From: Methanospirillum stamsii
GTDB lineage: Archaea > Halobacteriota > Methanomicrobia > Methanomicrobiales > Methanospirillaceae
Assembly: GCF_003173335.1 (NCBI RefSeq)
Contig: NZ_QGMZ01000015.1
Coordinates: forward strand, 1-64,000
DNA: 64,000 nucleotides
Direction of reading: 5' to 3'
Shown piece by piece: positions 50,918 to 58,777 of the stretch (position 1 is the stretch's first letter; each line of letters begins with the position of its first letter). A program made the position numbers and the translations under genes. The notes beneath the pieces are model-generated. The model saw only the letters and a list, made by a program, of their open reading frames with translations. It was not told the origin of the DNA and did not search any database.

Positions 50918-51937
50918 ATGAAATTTTTGAACATTCAGACAATAATGGCTATAATGGCCTTCATTATATGTGCTGGCCTTATTGCCCCGGCATCGGCGTT
51001 TGATTCCCGGTCAGGAGATAACATCGTTATTGATGAACCAATTGATGACGATCTTATCGCATCAGGCGGCTCTATGATCGTGAATGCGCCAGTAAAGAGC
51101 ATTACCTGGGCTGGCGGGACCCTTATCGTGAATGAACCAGTTGAGACAAATCTCATCGCCGCCGGAGGGACTATTCAGGTAAATGCCCCTGTTGGAACCG
51201 ACCTTGTTGCATGCGGAGGCAACATTGATGTAAACAGTGATGTCGGCGGAAAAATACTCGCCATCGGAGGAACCGTCACCGTCTCCGGGAATGCAGAAAA
51301 TGTTGCTGCATCAGGTGGCACTGTAATCCTCGGGAAAAATGCGGTAATATCTAAAGATGTCATCATCGGATCATCCGGATATACAACTCAGGGAACAATT
51401 CACGGAAACCTGACCATTGAGAATGAGGATGAATCCTCAATTGACATGCAGGAATTCGGGAATATGGTCAGCTCTATCGTTACCATTACAATGCTCATCT
51501 GTACTTTTGGCTTTTTAATACTGGGAATCATCCTTGTCAAAATTTGTCCGGATCTTTTCAACTCAATACTCCGGACAGGAACAGAAAAAACATTGCTATC
51601 CCTTGTTGCCGGAATCGCAGGACTCGTTCTCGGATTTATTCTCTTTGTTATCCTGCTTATCACGATAATCGGCATCCCTCTCGCATGCTTCTTATTCCTG
51701 CTCATCATTCTCGGACTGTTTCTTTCAACCATCGTCTCGGGTGCAATTCTCGGCTCCTGGATCTTTCAGATGGCTAAAAAAGATATGGGCCTGATCATTG
51801 GATTTGTGGTTGGATTCATCGTCCTCAATATCCTCTTTTTTATCCCGTTCATCGGGTTTATCTTCTGGATTATTGCGGTATTTTTAGGTTTTGGAACACT
51901 TATCCTGACCTTTTATGATGCTTATTCAAGCTCATAA
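50918..51937 (+). CDS. Polymer-forming/bactofilin-like repeat protein with membrane domain
   Basis: 339 residues. A signal peptide (about 5-27) is followed by about seven short repeats from residue 35 to 170 (for example ASGGSMIVNAPV, AAGGTIQVNAPV, ACGGNIDVNSDV), like the beta-helix of bactofilins. Four hydrophobic helices follow (about 182-215, 223-255, 258-285, 288-335). The repeats should face outside and may assemble or bind surface polymer. Related proteins occur in many archaea with unknown function. The gene ends before a T7 at 51943. Nudix lies upstream by 50 bases, but with separate signals. Confidence 0.82.
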   Translation: MKFLNIQTIMAIMAFIICAGLIAPASAFDSRSGDNIVIDEPIDDDLIASGGSMIVNAPVKSITWAGGTLIVNEPVETNLIAAGGTIQVNAPVGTDLVACGGNIDVNSDVGGKILAIGGTVTVSGNAENVAASGGTVILGKNAVISKDVIIGSSGYTTQGTIHGNLTIENEDESSIDMQEFGNMVSSIVTITMLICTFGFLILGIILVKICPDLFNSILRTGTEKTLLSLVAGIAGLVLGFILFVILLITIIGIPLACFLFLLIILGLFLSTIVSGAILGSWIFQMAKKDMGLIIGFVVGFIVLNILFFIPFIGFIFWIIAVFLGFGTLILTFYDAYSSS

Positions 51938-51942
51938 ATCAC

Positions 51943-51949
51943 TTTTTTT
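51943..51949 (+). terminator. T7 terminator after repeat-membrane protein
   Basis: Seven T residues start six bases past the stop. Confidence 0.45.
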
Positions 51950-52006
51950 GCCGTTTATTTCAAGTAGTACCAGGTACATTATCCTTAATAAGCAGGGAAT
52001 CCGGAT

Positions 52007-52294
52007 ATGACTGAACTTATCGGGACCGAAGGAGGACTCCTCTTTATGGGGGCAATTATTCTATTCGGCAGTATTCTCATGTATATTGTCACCGGTAGAC
52101 CCAGGCTTCGGTTTCTCATCCTGCTCGATCTCAGTCTTACCTTCTGGATTGCCAGTTATTCGATGAATCTTCTCACTTCCGGACCACAAATGACCGGAGT
52201 ATGGCAGATTATCAGCCTTATGGGGATGACACTGGTATTGTTCTCTTTTGCTGCAGCTTTTGTGGATTATATGAAAGATGGCAATCGCTATTGA
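52007..52294 (+). CDS. Small three-helix membrane protein
   Basis: The 95-residue protein has three hydrophobic segments (about 10-28, 35-54 and 66-87) separated by short loops. I know no family. It has no convincing SD, and a T8 run (52324-52331) separates it from the CARF-HEPN gene 84 bases downstream. Co-function with that gene is therefore possible but not required. Coding call rests on helix pattern and lack of a better frame. Confidence 0.6.
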   Translation: MTELIGTEGGLLFMGAIILFGSILMYIVTGRPRLRFLILLDLSLTFWIASYSMNLLTSGPQMTGVWQIISLMGMTLVLFSFAAAFVDYMKDGNRY

Positions 52295-52323
52295 AAATGT
52301 AACCATATCCAAAATAAATTTGA

Positions 52324-52331
52324 TTTTTTTT
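52324..52331 (+). terminator. T8 terminator before CARF-HEPN gene
   Basis: Eight T residues lie 30 bases past the small membrane protein stop and end before the next start at 52378. Confidence 0.45.
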
Positions 52332-52377
52332 CAAAGATCAGAAAAACTGATATCAGAAACATGCTGAAATAACACCT

Positions 52378-53628
52378 ATGCTTCTTCTTATGACAGTCGG
52401 AACAGGCATTGGAACAAGTCATGAAGATGCCCTGGTAAAACTTGTCAGAACCTTAACCTATGCAATAACCTCATATCAACCGGAATCCATCATCTTTTTT
52501 TGTTCAGAGGAGAGTAAACCGGTCATTGACCAGATTCTTTCCACTCTGAATTCAGGAACGGAAAAAAAACCACCAGTCAGTTCGATTTGTATGATCCCGG
52601 ATCCATCGGATTTTTCCGGGTGCTTTGAACTTATCTATGGGATTGCTACCCTGTATCGTGACGAAGAGGTTGTTATCGAAGCATCATCCGGTACACGGGA
52701 GATGATTATGGCTGCAGAAATAGTCTCGTTCCTGACAAGAAACCCGGTTTCTCATGTTACCGGAGAAAAATCCGGAGGTATGGTTATTCCAGGAACGGAA
52801 AAGGTCAAGGAGATGCAACTCTTTGCCGCATATGACCGCCTCCAGCTCCATAGAGCGATTGAAGCTTTTAATACATGTCATTTTGGCAGTTCACTCCGCC
52901 TTCTCGAAGGGGTCAGCAGTATTCCGGAAAGGGACATGTATTATGCACTCTTTAACGGGTACTGGCACTGGGATAAGATGGATTATGAAAAGGCCTACCA
53001 GTACCTGAAACACATCCCTGATCTGGATCTGCTTATTCCCTTAAACCGAGAGTTTTTAAAACGTCTTCTTGAATTGGATAGCCTTGATGATACTCTTCTG
53101 AACCGGAAAGAGCGGTATAAAGTCAGGCAGCAAAAGTATACCTATATACTCATTGATCTGCTCCATAATGCAAAACGCCGGGTTGACGGAGAACGGTATG
53201 ATGACGGACTTGCTCGGCTCTACCGGGTGGTTGAACTGATTTCACAGGTTCTTCTGCTCAATTATGGGATTGATGATAATGAAGAGAAGATACGATTTGT
53301 AGATTTGAAGAAAAAGTTAAAAAAACAGGATATCTCTTCATATGCCAGAAGGGCTGATAGGAACGGGATTATCCGCATTGGTCTTCGGGCAAAATTTTCT
53401 CTCCTTGAAGATCTCGGGCTGCACGGAGCAGATGAGTGGTATAACATCCTCCAGGACTATATCATGATCAGAAATGATTCCATCCTTGCCCATGGATTAA
53501 CACCAGTCCCTGGTGATATTGCAGTTACCATGTGGGAAACGGTGCGAAAAGTCATCACCGAGGCTTGCAATGGATGTGGTCAGGACCTTGAAGAACTCTA
53601 CCGGTCATCTGAATTTCCAATTTTATAG
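52378..53628 (+). CDS. CARF-HEPN ribonuclease (CRISPR-associated TIGR02710-like), no CRISPR nearby
   Basis: The 416-residue protein starts MLLLMTVGTGIG and carries SSGTREM at 103-109. This is the Rossmann-like CARF signature that binds cyclic oligoadenylate made by type III CRISPR complexes. The middle is helical. The C terminus has a HEPN signature: Arg365-Asn366 followed by His372 in RNDSILAH, an R-x6-H pair, the active site of Csm6/Csx1-type RNases. Such proteins degrade RNA when a phage is sensed. No cas gene or CRISPR array lies in the window, so either the type III system is elsewhere or this gene answers another cyclic-nucleotide signal. It stands 143 bases upstream of the YcaO gene, same strand. 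Confidence 0.83.
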   Translation: MLLLMTVGTGIGTSHEDALVKLVRTLTYAITSYQPESIIFFCSEESKPVIDQILSTLNSGTEKKPPVSSICMIPDPSDFSGCFELIYGIATLYRDEEVVIEASSGTREMIMAAEIVSFLTRNPVSHVTGEKSGGMVIPGTEKVKEMQLFAAYDRLQLHRAIEAFNTCHFGSSLRLLEGVSSIPERDMYYALFNGYWHWDKMDYEKAYQYLKHIPDLDLLIPLNREFLKRLLELDSLDDTLLNRKERYKVRQQKYTYILIDLLHNAKRRVDGERYDDGLARLYRVVELISQVLLLNYGIDDNEEKIRFVDLKKKLKKQDISSYARRADRNGIIRIGLRAKFSLLEDLGLHGADEWYNILQDYIMIRNDSILAHGLTPVPGDIAVTMWETVRKVITEACNGCGQDLEELYRSSEFPIL

Positions 53629-53771
53629 ATCTGCGATAGTTTTTTCCTGATTTAACCTGACAAAGATGCGTTCATCACAGCATATCCTGGTTTGGAGAGA
53701 AACATAATCTGGCAGGACAAACTCATAACCTGTTACTCTTTTTCTCTCTGGAAGAAAACGTATATGAGCAC

Positions 53772-54989
53772 ATGATACTCCAGTCCTGTAAAAAACTCTA
53801 CCAGCAGGAGACTCACCGGACCAGGTCACCTGAAGAAACCTATGAACAGGTCAAAGACCTCACCATTCCGGCAGGAATCACCCGTGTTGCGGATATCACC
53901 GGACTTGACCGGATTGGTATACCGGTTTTTTCGTGTATCAGGCCTGTTGCAGCCGAAGGAGCAATCACCGTATATAATGGAAAAGGTGCAACTCCCATTG
54001 CAGCCCGGGTATCAGCCATCATGGAAGGACTTGAGCGGTACTCTGCAGAGATACATGACCGGCAGACGGTGACGATGACCTATGACCAGATGAGGTCAGA
54101 AAAAAATGCTATTCACCCGGATTTTCTTATACTTCCGGAGAATACCGAGCAGGAATGGCCAATCCCATGGTACCCGGCATATGACATCACCCGGAATGAA
54201 GAAATATGGGTGCCAGCCCATGCGGTTTTTCACCCGGTTCCCCGGATAATGGGAAGACTTTTCAGGACCAGCACAAATGGAATTGCATCAGGAAACACCT
54301 ACGAAGAAGCAGTGTTTCATAGTCTTTGTGAGATAATAGAGCGGGATGCATGGTCTTTAGTTGAAGCATGCCGCCTGGGTGGTCCGGTTATAACCAATAT
54401 TACTCATCCGGTAGCAGCAGATCTCCTTGAAAAATTCAAGGCAGCGGGGGTAGATGTTATTCTCCGGGATATTACCAGCGATCTCGGGATTCCGACGGTT
54501 GCGGCAGTATCTGATGACCTCCAGCTTCGGGACCCAACCCTGCTCTGTATTGGTATGGGTACACACCTGTGCAAGGAGATTGCAATTCTTCGTGCACTCA
54601 CAGAAGTTGCCCAGAGCAGGGCGACCCAGATACACGGAGCAAGGGAAGATACACAGTCCACTCATTTCCTCTCCAAGGTAGGATATGACCGGGCAAAGCG
54701 GCTGAATAAAAAATGGTTTGACCCCGAACCGAGAGTTTCATATGATGATATGTCCTCATACCACACCGATGATTTCCTTGATGACATTCATATCGTTCTT
54801 GATCGGTTGAAAAAGGCCGGTCTTGACCGGGTTTTGGTTGTTGACCTGACAAGACCAGAGATCGGGATTCCGGTGGTGAGGGTAATTGTTCCAGGGCTTG
54901 AACATTATGCCATGGACCCCGAACGACTTGGAGAGAGATGCAAACGTGCAAGACGTAATTATTTACCTGGGTCCAAGCCTTCCAGTTAA
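53772..54989 (+). CDS. ycaO: YcaO protein for McrA thioamidation (methanogenesis marker 1)
   Basis: The 405-residue YcaO enzyme uses ATP to activate a peptide backbone amide. In methanogens with the adjacent TfuA it installs thioglycine in McrA, the catalytic subunit of methyl-coenzyme M reductase. Motifs: NGKGATPIAARVSAIMEGLERYSAE (ATP/Mg region), TSTNGIASGNTYEEAVFHSLCEIIERDAWSLVEACR, and ALTEVAQSRATQIHGAREDTQ. The C-terminal ~15 residues overlap the TfuA gene by 44 bases in another frame. TfuA, ThiF-like and MoaD-like genes follow on the same strand, so the sulfur source can be local. The ATG at 53772 has a TATA-like element close upstream. Confidence 0.93.
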   Translation: MILQSCKKLYQQETHRTRSPEETYEQVKDLTIPAGITRVADITGLDRIGIPVFSCIRPVAAEGAITVYNGKGATPIAARVSAIMEGLERYSAEIHDRQTVTMTYDQMRSEKNAIHPDFLILPENTEQEWPIPWYPAYDITRNEEIWVPAHAVFHPVPRIMGRLFRTSTNGIASGNTYEEAVFHSLCEIIERDAWSLVEACRLGGPVITNITHPVAADLLEKFKAAGVDVILRDITSDLGIPTVAAVSDDLQLRDPTLLCIGMGTHLCKEIAILRALTEVAQSRATQIHGAREDTQSTHFLSKVGYDRAKRLNKKWFDPEPRVSYDDMSSYHTDDFLDDIHIVLDRLKKAGLDRVLVVDLTRPEIGIPVVRVIVPGLEHYAMDPERLGERCKRARRNYLPGSKPSS

Positions 54990-55584
54990 CGAAGCAGAAA
55001 AGATCCTTCCTGCTACGTACCGACCTCCGGTACGAAGAGTTGACCTCCTCGAAGCAATCCATATTAAACCCCGGATAGTGGGCATTATTGACGGAGTATT
55101 CTTTGAGGATGCGGCTGTAGGACACCGGGAAGTGCTTGAAGTAATAAAAGCAGGAATCACCGTTGTTGGAGCATCAAGTATGGGGGCACTCAGGGCATCA
55201 GAACTCTATCCATTTGGCATGATTGGAGTCGGTGAAGTATTCCGGATGTATAAAGAAGGAATCATCGAATCTGATGATGAAGTAGCCCTTATGTGTGATC
55301 CGACAACGCATACCGCCTTTTCAGAAGCACTGGTAAATGTCAGGGTTACTCTTACCCATGGAGTTACATCCGGTTTTCTCTCAAAAGAAGAAACAGAAAA
55401 AATAATAGAGACCGGAAAAAAACTCTGGTATCCGGACAGGTCATGGACAAGAATATTAACTGACAGTATTCCAGATACAAAGAGAAGAGATGAAATAAAA
55501 GCCTGGTTAGTTGTAAATGCCATTGACCAGAAGAGAGAAGATGCTAAAGTGGCACTCATGCACATCAGAGACATACTATCATGA
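54946..55584 (+). CDS. tfuA: TfuA domain protein, partner of YcaO
   Basis: The 212-residue protein has [20 protein letters not shown] at the start and the TfuA core [46 protein letters not shown] (read as VGIIDG..., then [10 protein letters not shown]). [15 protein letters not shown] follows. In methanogens TfuA is needed with YcaO for McrA thioglycine. From memory, bacterial TfuA was reported to release sulfide from a thiocarboxylated ThiS carrier. The frame is open from 54886, but GTG at 54946 follows GGAGAG and starts at the conserved core, so I use it; the reading begins inside ycaO. Its stop overlaps the E1-like start by four bases. Confidence 0.9.
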   Translation: [212 protein letters not shown]

Positions 55585-56312
55585 ACAATCAGAAATTTAC
55601 CGGAAGCTCTGGGCGATATGAACGGCAGATCTCTCTAATCGGGTCAGAAGGTCAGAAAAAACTGAATGATGCAACCATCCTTATCGCCGGAGCAGGCGGC
55701 CTTGGATCTCCTGCTGCTACATATCTTGCACTTGCAGGTATTGGTGAACTGGTAATCGTTGATGATGATGTCATCCAGGAATCAAACCTCAACCGGCAGT
55801 TTCTCCATGCAACACAATCAATCGGTCTGCAAAAAGTATATTCGGCACAAGCCACCCTTGAAAAGATGCAACCTGATGTTTCGGTTGTTGCATACCCAAA
55901 GAGAATTGATGCTCAATCAGCTAACCGACTCATTAAAGATGCAGATCTTGTTATTGATGCTCTGGATAACTATGAATCACGATTCATTCTTCATGAAGCG
56001 GCATGGAAGGCAGGGATTCCATTTATCCATGGTGCAATAGAGGGTTTTTCAGGCCAGCTTACCAGTATTATCCCGAAAAGTTCACCCTGTCTCTCCTGTC
56101 TGATACCATCAGCACCACCTGTCGGAAAAGTTTCTGTTATGGGGGCCACAGCGGGGGTTATTGGTTCCATGCAGGCAATGGAAGCGATAAAATACCTAAC
56201 AAATACCGGGAGCATGATATCCGGAAGACTTCTGATATGGGATGGTCTTTCAGGGAGAATTGAATTTATGAAGACAGAAAAACGGAAAAACTGTCAGGTT
56301 TGTTCTGAGTAA
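55581..56312 (+). CDS. E1-like adenylyltransferase (ThiF/MoeB/HesA family)
   Basis: The 243-residue protein adenylates the C-terminal Gly-Gly of a small ubiquitin-like sulfur carrier. It has YERQISLIGSEGQKKL, the nucleotide loop AGAGGLGSPAATYLALAGIG, VDDDVIQESNLNRQFL, and zinc Cys pairs: SPCLSCLIP near residue 172 and CQVC near the C terminus. It starts inside the tfuA stop (ATGA) and is followed by its likely carrier 11 bases later. In this operon it could serve molybdopterin synthesis, thioamidation of McrA, or both. Confidence 0.93.
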   Translation: MNNQKFTGSSGRYERQISLIGSEGQKKLNDATILIAGAGGLGSPAATYLALAGIGELVIVDDDVIQESNLNRQFLHATQSIGLQKVYSAQATLEKMQPDVSVVAYPKRIDAQSANRLIKDADLVIDALDNYESRFILHEAAWKAGIPFIHGAIEGFSGQLTSIIPKSSPCLSCLIPSAPPVGKVSVMGATAGVIGSMQAMEAIKYLTNTGSMISGRLLIWDGLSGRIEFMKTEKRKNCQVCSE

Positions 56313-56323
56313 CAGGTACAGGA

Positions 56324-56599
56324 ATGAAAGTAACGATACGATGTTATGCACGGTTTCGTGATGCATTTGGAGAAGAACAGGAGAGAGAGATTCCGGAGGG
56401 ATCAAGTATCAGGGATGCTGTCCTCGCCCTTGCCGGGTCCGGCCCTGATGCCGAATTGCTTATTGATGCGGAGAAAAATATCCGGAGTTATGTTATGGTA
56501 ATGTACAGGGATTCGAGGATCGCCCCTGCAGATGCAGATACCATCTCCCTGTCAGATAACGATCTCATCATTCTCTTCCCACCAGTTTCAGGAGGATAA
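56324..56599 (+). CDS. moaD: MoaD/ThiS-like ubiquitin-fold sulfur carrier
   Basis: The 91-residue protein begins KVTIRCYARFRDAFGEEQEREIPEGSSIRDAVLAL. It ends LIILFPPVSGG with the C-terminal Gly-Gly that is adenylated and thiocarboxylated by the E1. Length and order suit MoaD (molybdopterin synthase small subunit), since MoaE follows by 2 bases. An alternative is a SAMP/ThiS-like carrier delivering sulfur to TfuA-YcaO. Both uses are possible if the cell lacks a second carrier. Confidence 0.9.
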   Translation: MKVTIRCYARFRDAFGEEQEREIPEGSSIRDAVLALAGSGPDAELLIDAEKNIRSYVMVMYRDSRIAPADADTISLSDNDLIILFPPVSGG

Positions 56600-56601
56600 C
56601 A

Positions 56602-57012
56602 ATGGTAATAGCAATTACGAGAGAACCAATCGATCCATATCCAATTATTGAATCGGCTAAAAAAAAGGAGACCGGAGGAATAGTCACATTTATCGGCACC
56701 GTCCGGGATGATGGAATCGAAGCTCTTTCTCTTGAAGTGTGTGAAGAGGTTGCACTCGCCGATCTCAAAACCATCGGAGCAAAAGCGGTCAGCGAATATC
56801 ACCTGAATTCGGTAGATATTGTTCACCGTGTCGGGAGAATGAACCTCACCGAAGTGATTGTGGTAATTGTTGTCGGGGCATCTCACCGGGAGGAAGGATT
56901 TGCCGCCTGTGCATGGATCCTTGAAGAGATAAAGACATATGTCCCCATCTGGAAGAAAGATATCAATCAGGATGGAGAGTCCTGGCATTTTTCAGAAGAA
57001 AGTAAGAATTAA
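56602..57012 (+). CDS. moaE: Molybdopterin synthase catalytic subunit
   Basis: The 136-residue MoaE converts precursor Z (cPMP) to molybdopterin with sulfur from MoaD-thiocarboxylate. Motifs: GGIVTFIGTVRDDG, VDIVHRVGRMNLTEVIVVIVVGASHREEGFAAC, and VPIWKKDINQDGESW with the catalytic lysines. The SD AGGAGG lies 6 bases before ATG. In methanogens the product becomes the tungsto/molybdopterin of formylmethanofuran and formate dehydrogenases. Its end overlaps by 4 bases a small convergent gene. Confidence 0.94.
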   Translation: MVIAITREPIDPYPIIESAKKKETGGIVTFIGTVRDDGIEALSLEVCEEVALADLKTIGAKAVSEYHLNSVDIVHRVGRMNLTEVIVVIVVGASHREEGFAACAWILEEIKTYVPIWKKDINQDGESWHFSEESKN

Positions 57013-57206
57013 AATCTTTTTCCGGTTTTATACCCGTAGGCTCCCATTGTAAAGATAATAATTCCGATAATGAAAGTAACATAACGCCACCATTGGGAAC
57101 TCTGCAGGATATTGTTTATCCCAAGACCGATGAAGATAACACCGGCAATCATGGTGATGATGTTCGAAGTTTTAATTCTGTCCACCTTGTGAAGTTGCAT
57201 TTTCAA
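57009..57206 (-). CDS. Small two-helix membrane protein
   Basis: The 65-residue protein has two hydrophobic helices (about 16-33 and 38-57) and a basic C terminus (GYKTGKRF). I know no family. The N-terminal MQLHKVDRIKT is basic, suiting an inside-facing start. It is convergent with moaE. No provirus-type feature is visible in it, so the provirus edge is probably between 57206 and 57356. Confidence 0.55.
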   Translation of the reverse strand: MKMQLHKVDRIKTSNIITMIAGVIFIGLGINNILQSSQWWRYVTFIIGIIIFTMGAYGYKTGKRF

Positions 57207-57355
57207 ACTAATAAAACCCTAGTCGTGAGTTCTTAACAATGTTTAATCAGGGCTTAATCTTTTAAGAGCATGCCCGTAATAGCGGCGCTCTATTGATAAT
57301 ACTGTCGAGATATACAATCATACCAACCGGATGAAAAAAGATGATTGTGAGCCGT

Positions 57356-58777
57356 CTATGACATCGATCTCATAATGTATACCGGAGTAGGGAATCCTAC
57401 TTTGTTTCCGGCTGTGTCTTTGACCGTCAAGGTTATCTCATTGTTTCCGGCCCGGAGGATACTGGTAATGTTTACCAGTTCCCGGCTGACAGTTTCGCCC
57501 TCTAGCGTATAAGGGTCGTTCGAATGATAGGGTATTATTTTTGTTTTTCCGGCTGCAAGATTTGAAACCTGCAGTTCGTTGTCATAGAATATTGTCGAAA
57601 GGGTTGTTTTTGATTGCGATAAATACACGTGACCCTGACCGTCCCAGGCATACGTAACCGGTGTGGTTGATATCTCATCGCCTGGTCCGGTGATGTTTCT
57701 CCAGTATGCGGATGCCAAAATTGTTTTTGATCCGTCGTTTAGGATCAGTCGACCGGTTTCCGGATCATAGATTATATATCTATCCCCTGCTCTACTGTCT
57801 TCGGTTGGACAACCTGACGGGATCAACATTAAACCTGTAAATTGTGCTTCTATTGGACAATAAAAACGGGATAATCCTACCCCATGGCCTACCAACTCCA
57901 CCCCTAACACCGCATTTATAAAACTCCCCCAAGCAGACTCAGGTATTGTAACTGTAGTAAATTTAGGATAATTTGGATTGCATCGATAAGTAACATCAAT
58001 ATCTCCCTCACGAAATATTTTGGATTCAGTTGCACAGTACTGTAACACTTGTGCACCGATCGTAATTTCAGGGCAATGATTCCAGCAACAGTAACCCGTA
58101 TGATAATCCCACGTCTGATATCCATATATAGATTTGTACAAATACCGAAATTGTATCTCTTTTATACCGGCTAATGAAATAGTAGGACTTTCTAGTCTTG
58201 GATTTGTCGAATTGGATCGTGCCCCATCCCAACTGGCAGACAAATCAACAAGACCACTAGATATTGATTTCGCAGGGTAATACCAATCAGGATGAGGCCC
58301 GTCAATTCCCATATCAGTCCACAAATCATACGATAGATCGGTATAATTCAACACCACAGTATAATTTGGGTAATCCCACCCGGTAATGGTGTATATTATA
58401 GTATTATATCCTCTCCCAACAGGCCGGAACTCAATTAATTGTTTCCCAATAATATCTTCAGGATCCCATTCTCGTAAAATATCCTCTAGTTTATAACAGT
58501 CACTCACCCCTGTCAACGTGAACACAGCAGCCCCGAGTGGCATCATCTCCCACGAAAACGGCATGCCATCTAAATGGAATGGGGTATCCCAGACCGGATA
58601 CGTCCAGACATAATCATGAAGATCCAAATCAATCCGGGGCATGGCTAGTTTCGTTCCGTCTGATAATGTCAGGACATCAACCTTGTCACCAACCTGGACT
58701 GGCTCAATTTTTTTTGCAAACGCCCACGGAGTTCCGGCCCCATACACGAGCACTTTATCACCAACCTGGACAACCAA
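57356..58777 (-). CDS. Provirus protein, end of tail operon (possible tail fibre or receptor protein)
   Basis: I do not recognise the family. The 473-residue protein starts with two copies of VQVGDKV within the first 32 residues. The middle has a WDYHTGYCCWNHCPEITIG cysteine-rich turn, and the last part (about 370-473) is a repetitive beta region ending in a likely Ig-like or sandwich fold (EITLTVKDTAGNKVGFPTPV). Position after the baseplate protein suits a tail fibre or receptor-binding protein. TTG at 58777 directly follows the previous stop, with AAGGGTGGT a few bases before it. It is the last gene before the host flank. Confidence 0.65.
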   Translation of the reverse strand: MVVQVGDKVLVYGAGTPWAFAKKIEPVQVGDKVDVLTLSDGTKLAMPRIDLDLHDYVWTYPVWDTPFHLDGMPFSWEMMPLGAAVFTLTGVSDCYKLEDILREWDPEDIIGKQLIEFRPVGRGYNTIIYTITGWDYPNYTVVLNYTDLSYDLWTDMGIDGPHPDWYYPAKSISSGLVDLSASWDGARSNSTNPRLESPTISLAGIKEIQFRYLYKSIYGYQTWDYHTGYCCWNHCPEITIGAQVLQYCATESKIFREGDIDVTYRCNPNYPKFTTVTIPESAWGSFINAVLGVELVGHGVGLSRFYCPIEAQFTGLMLIPSGCPTEDSRAGDRYIIYDPETGRLILNDGSKTILASAYWRNITGPGDEISTTPVTYAWDGQGHVYLSQSKTTLSTIFYDNELQVSNLAAGKTKIIPYHSNDPYTLEGETVSRELVNITSILRAGNNEITLTVKDTAGNKVGFPTPVYIMRSMS

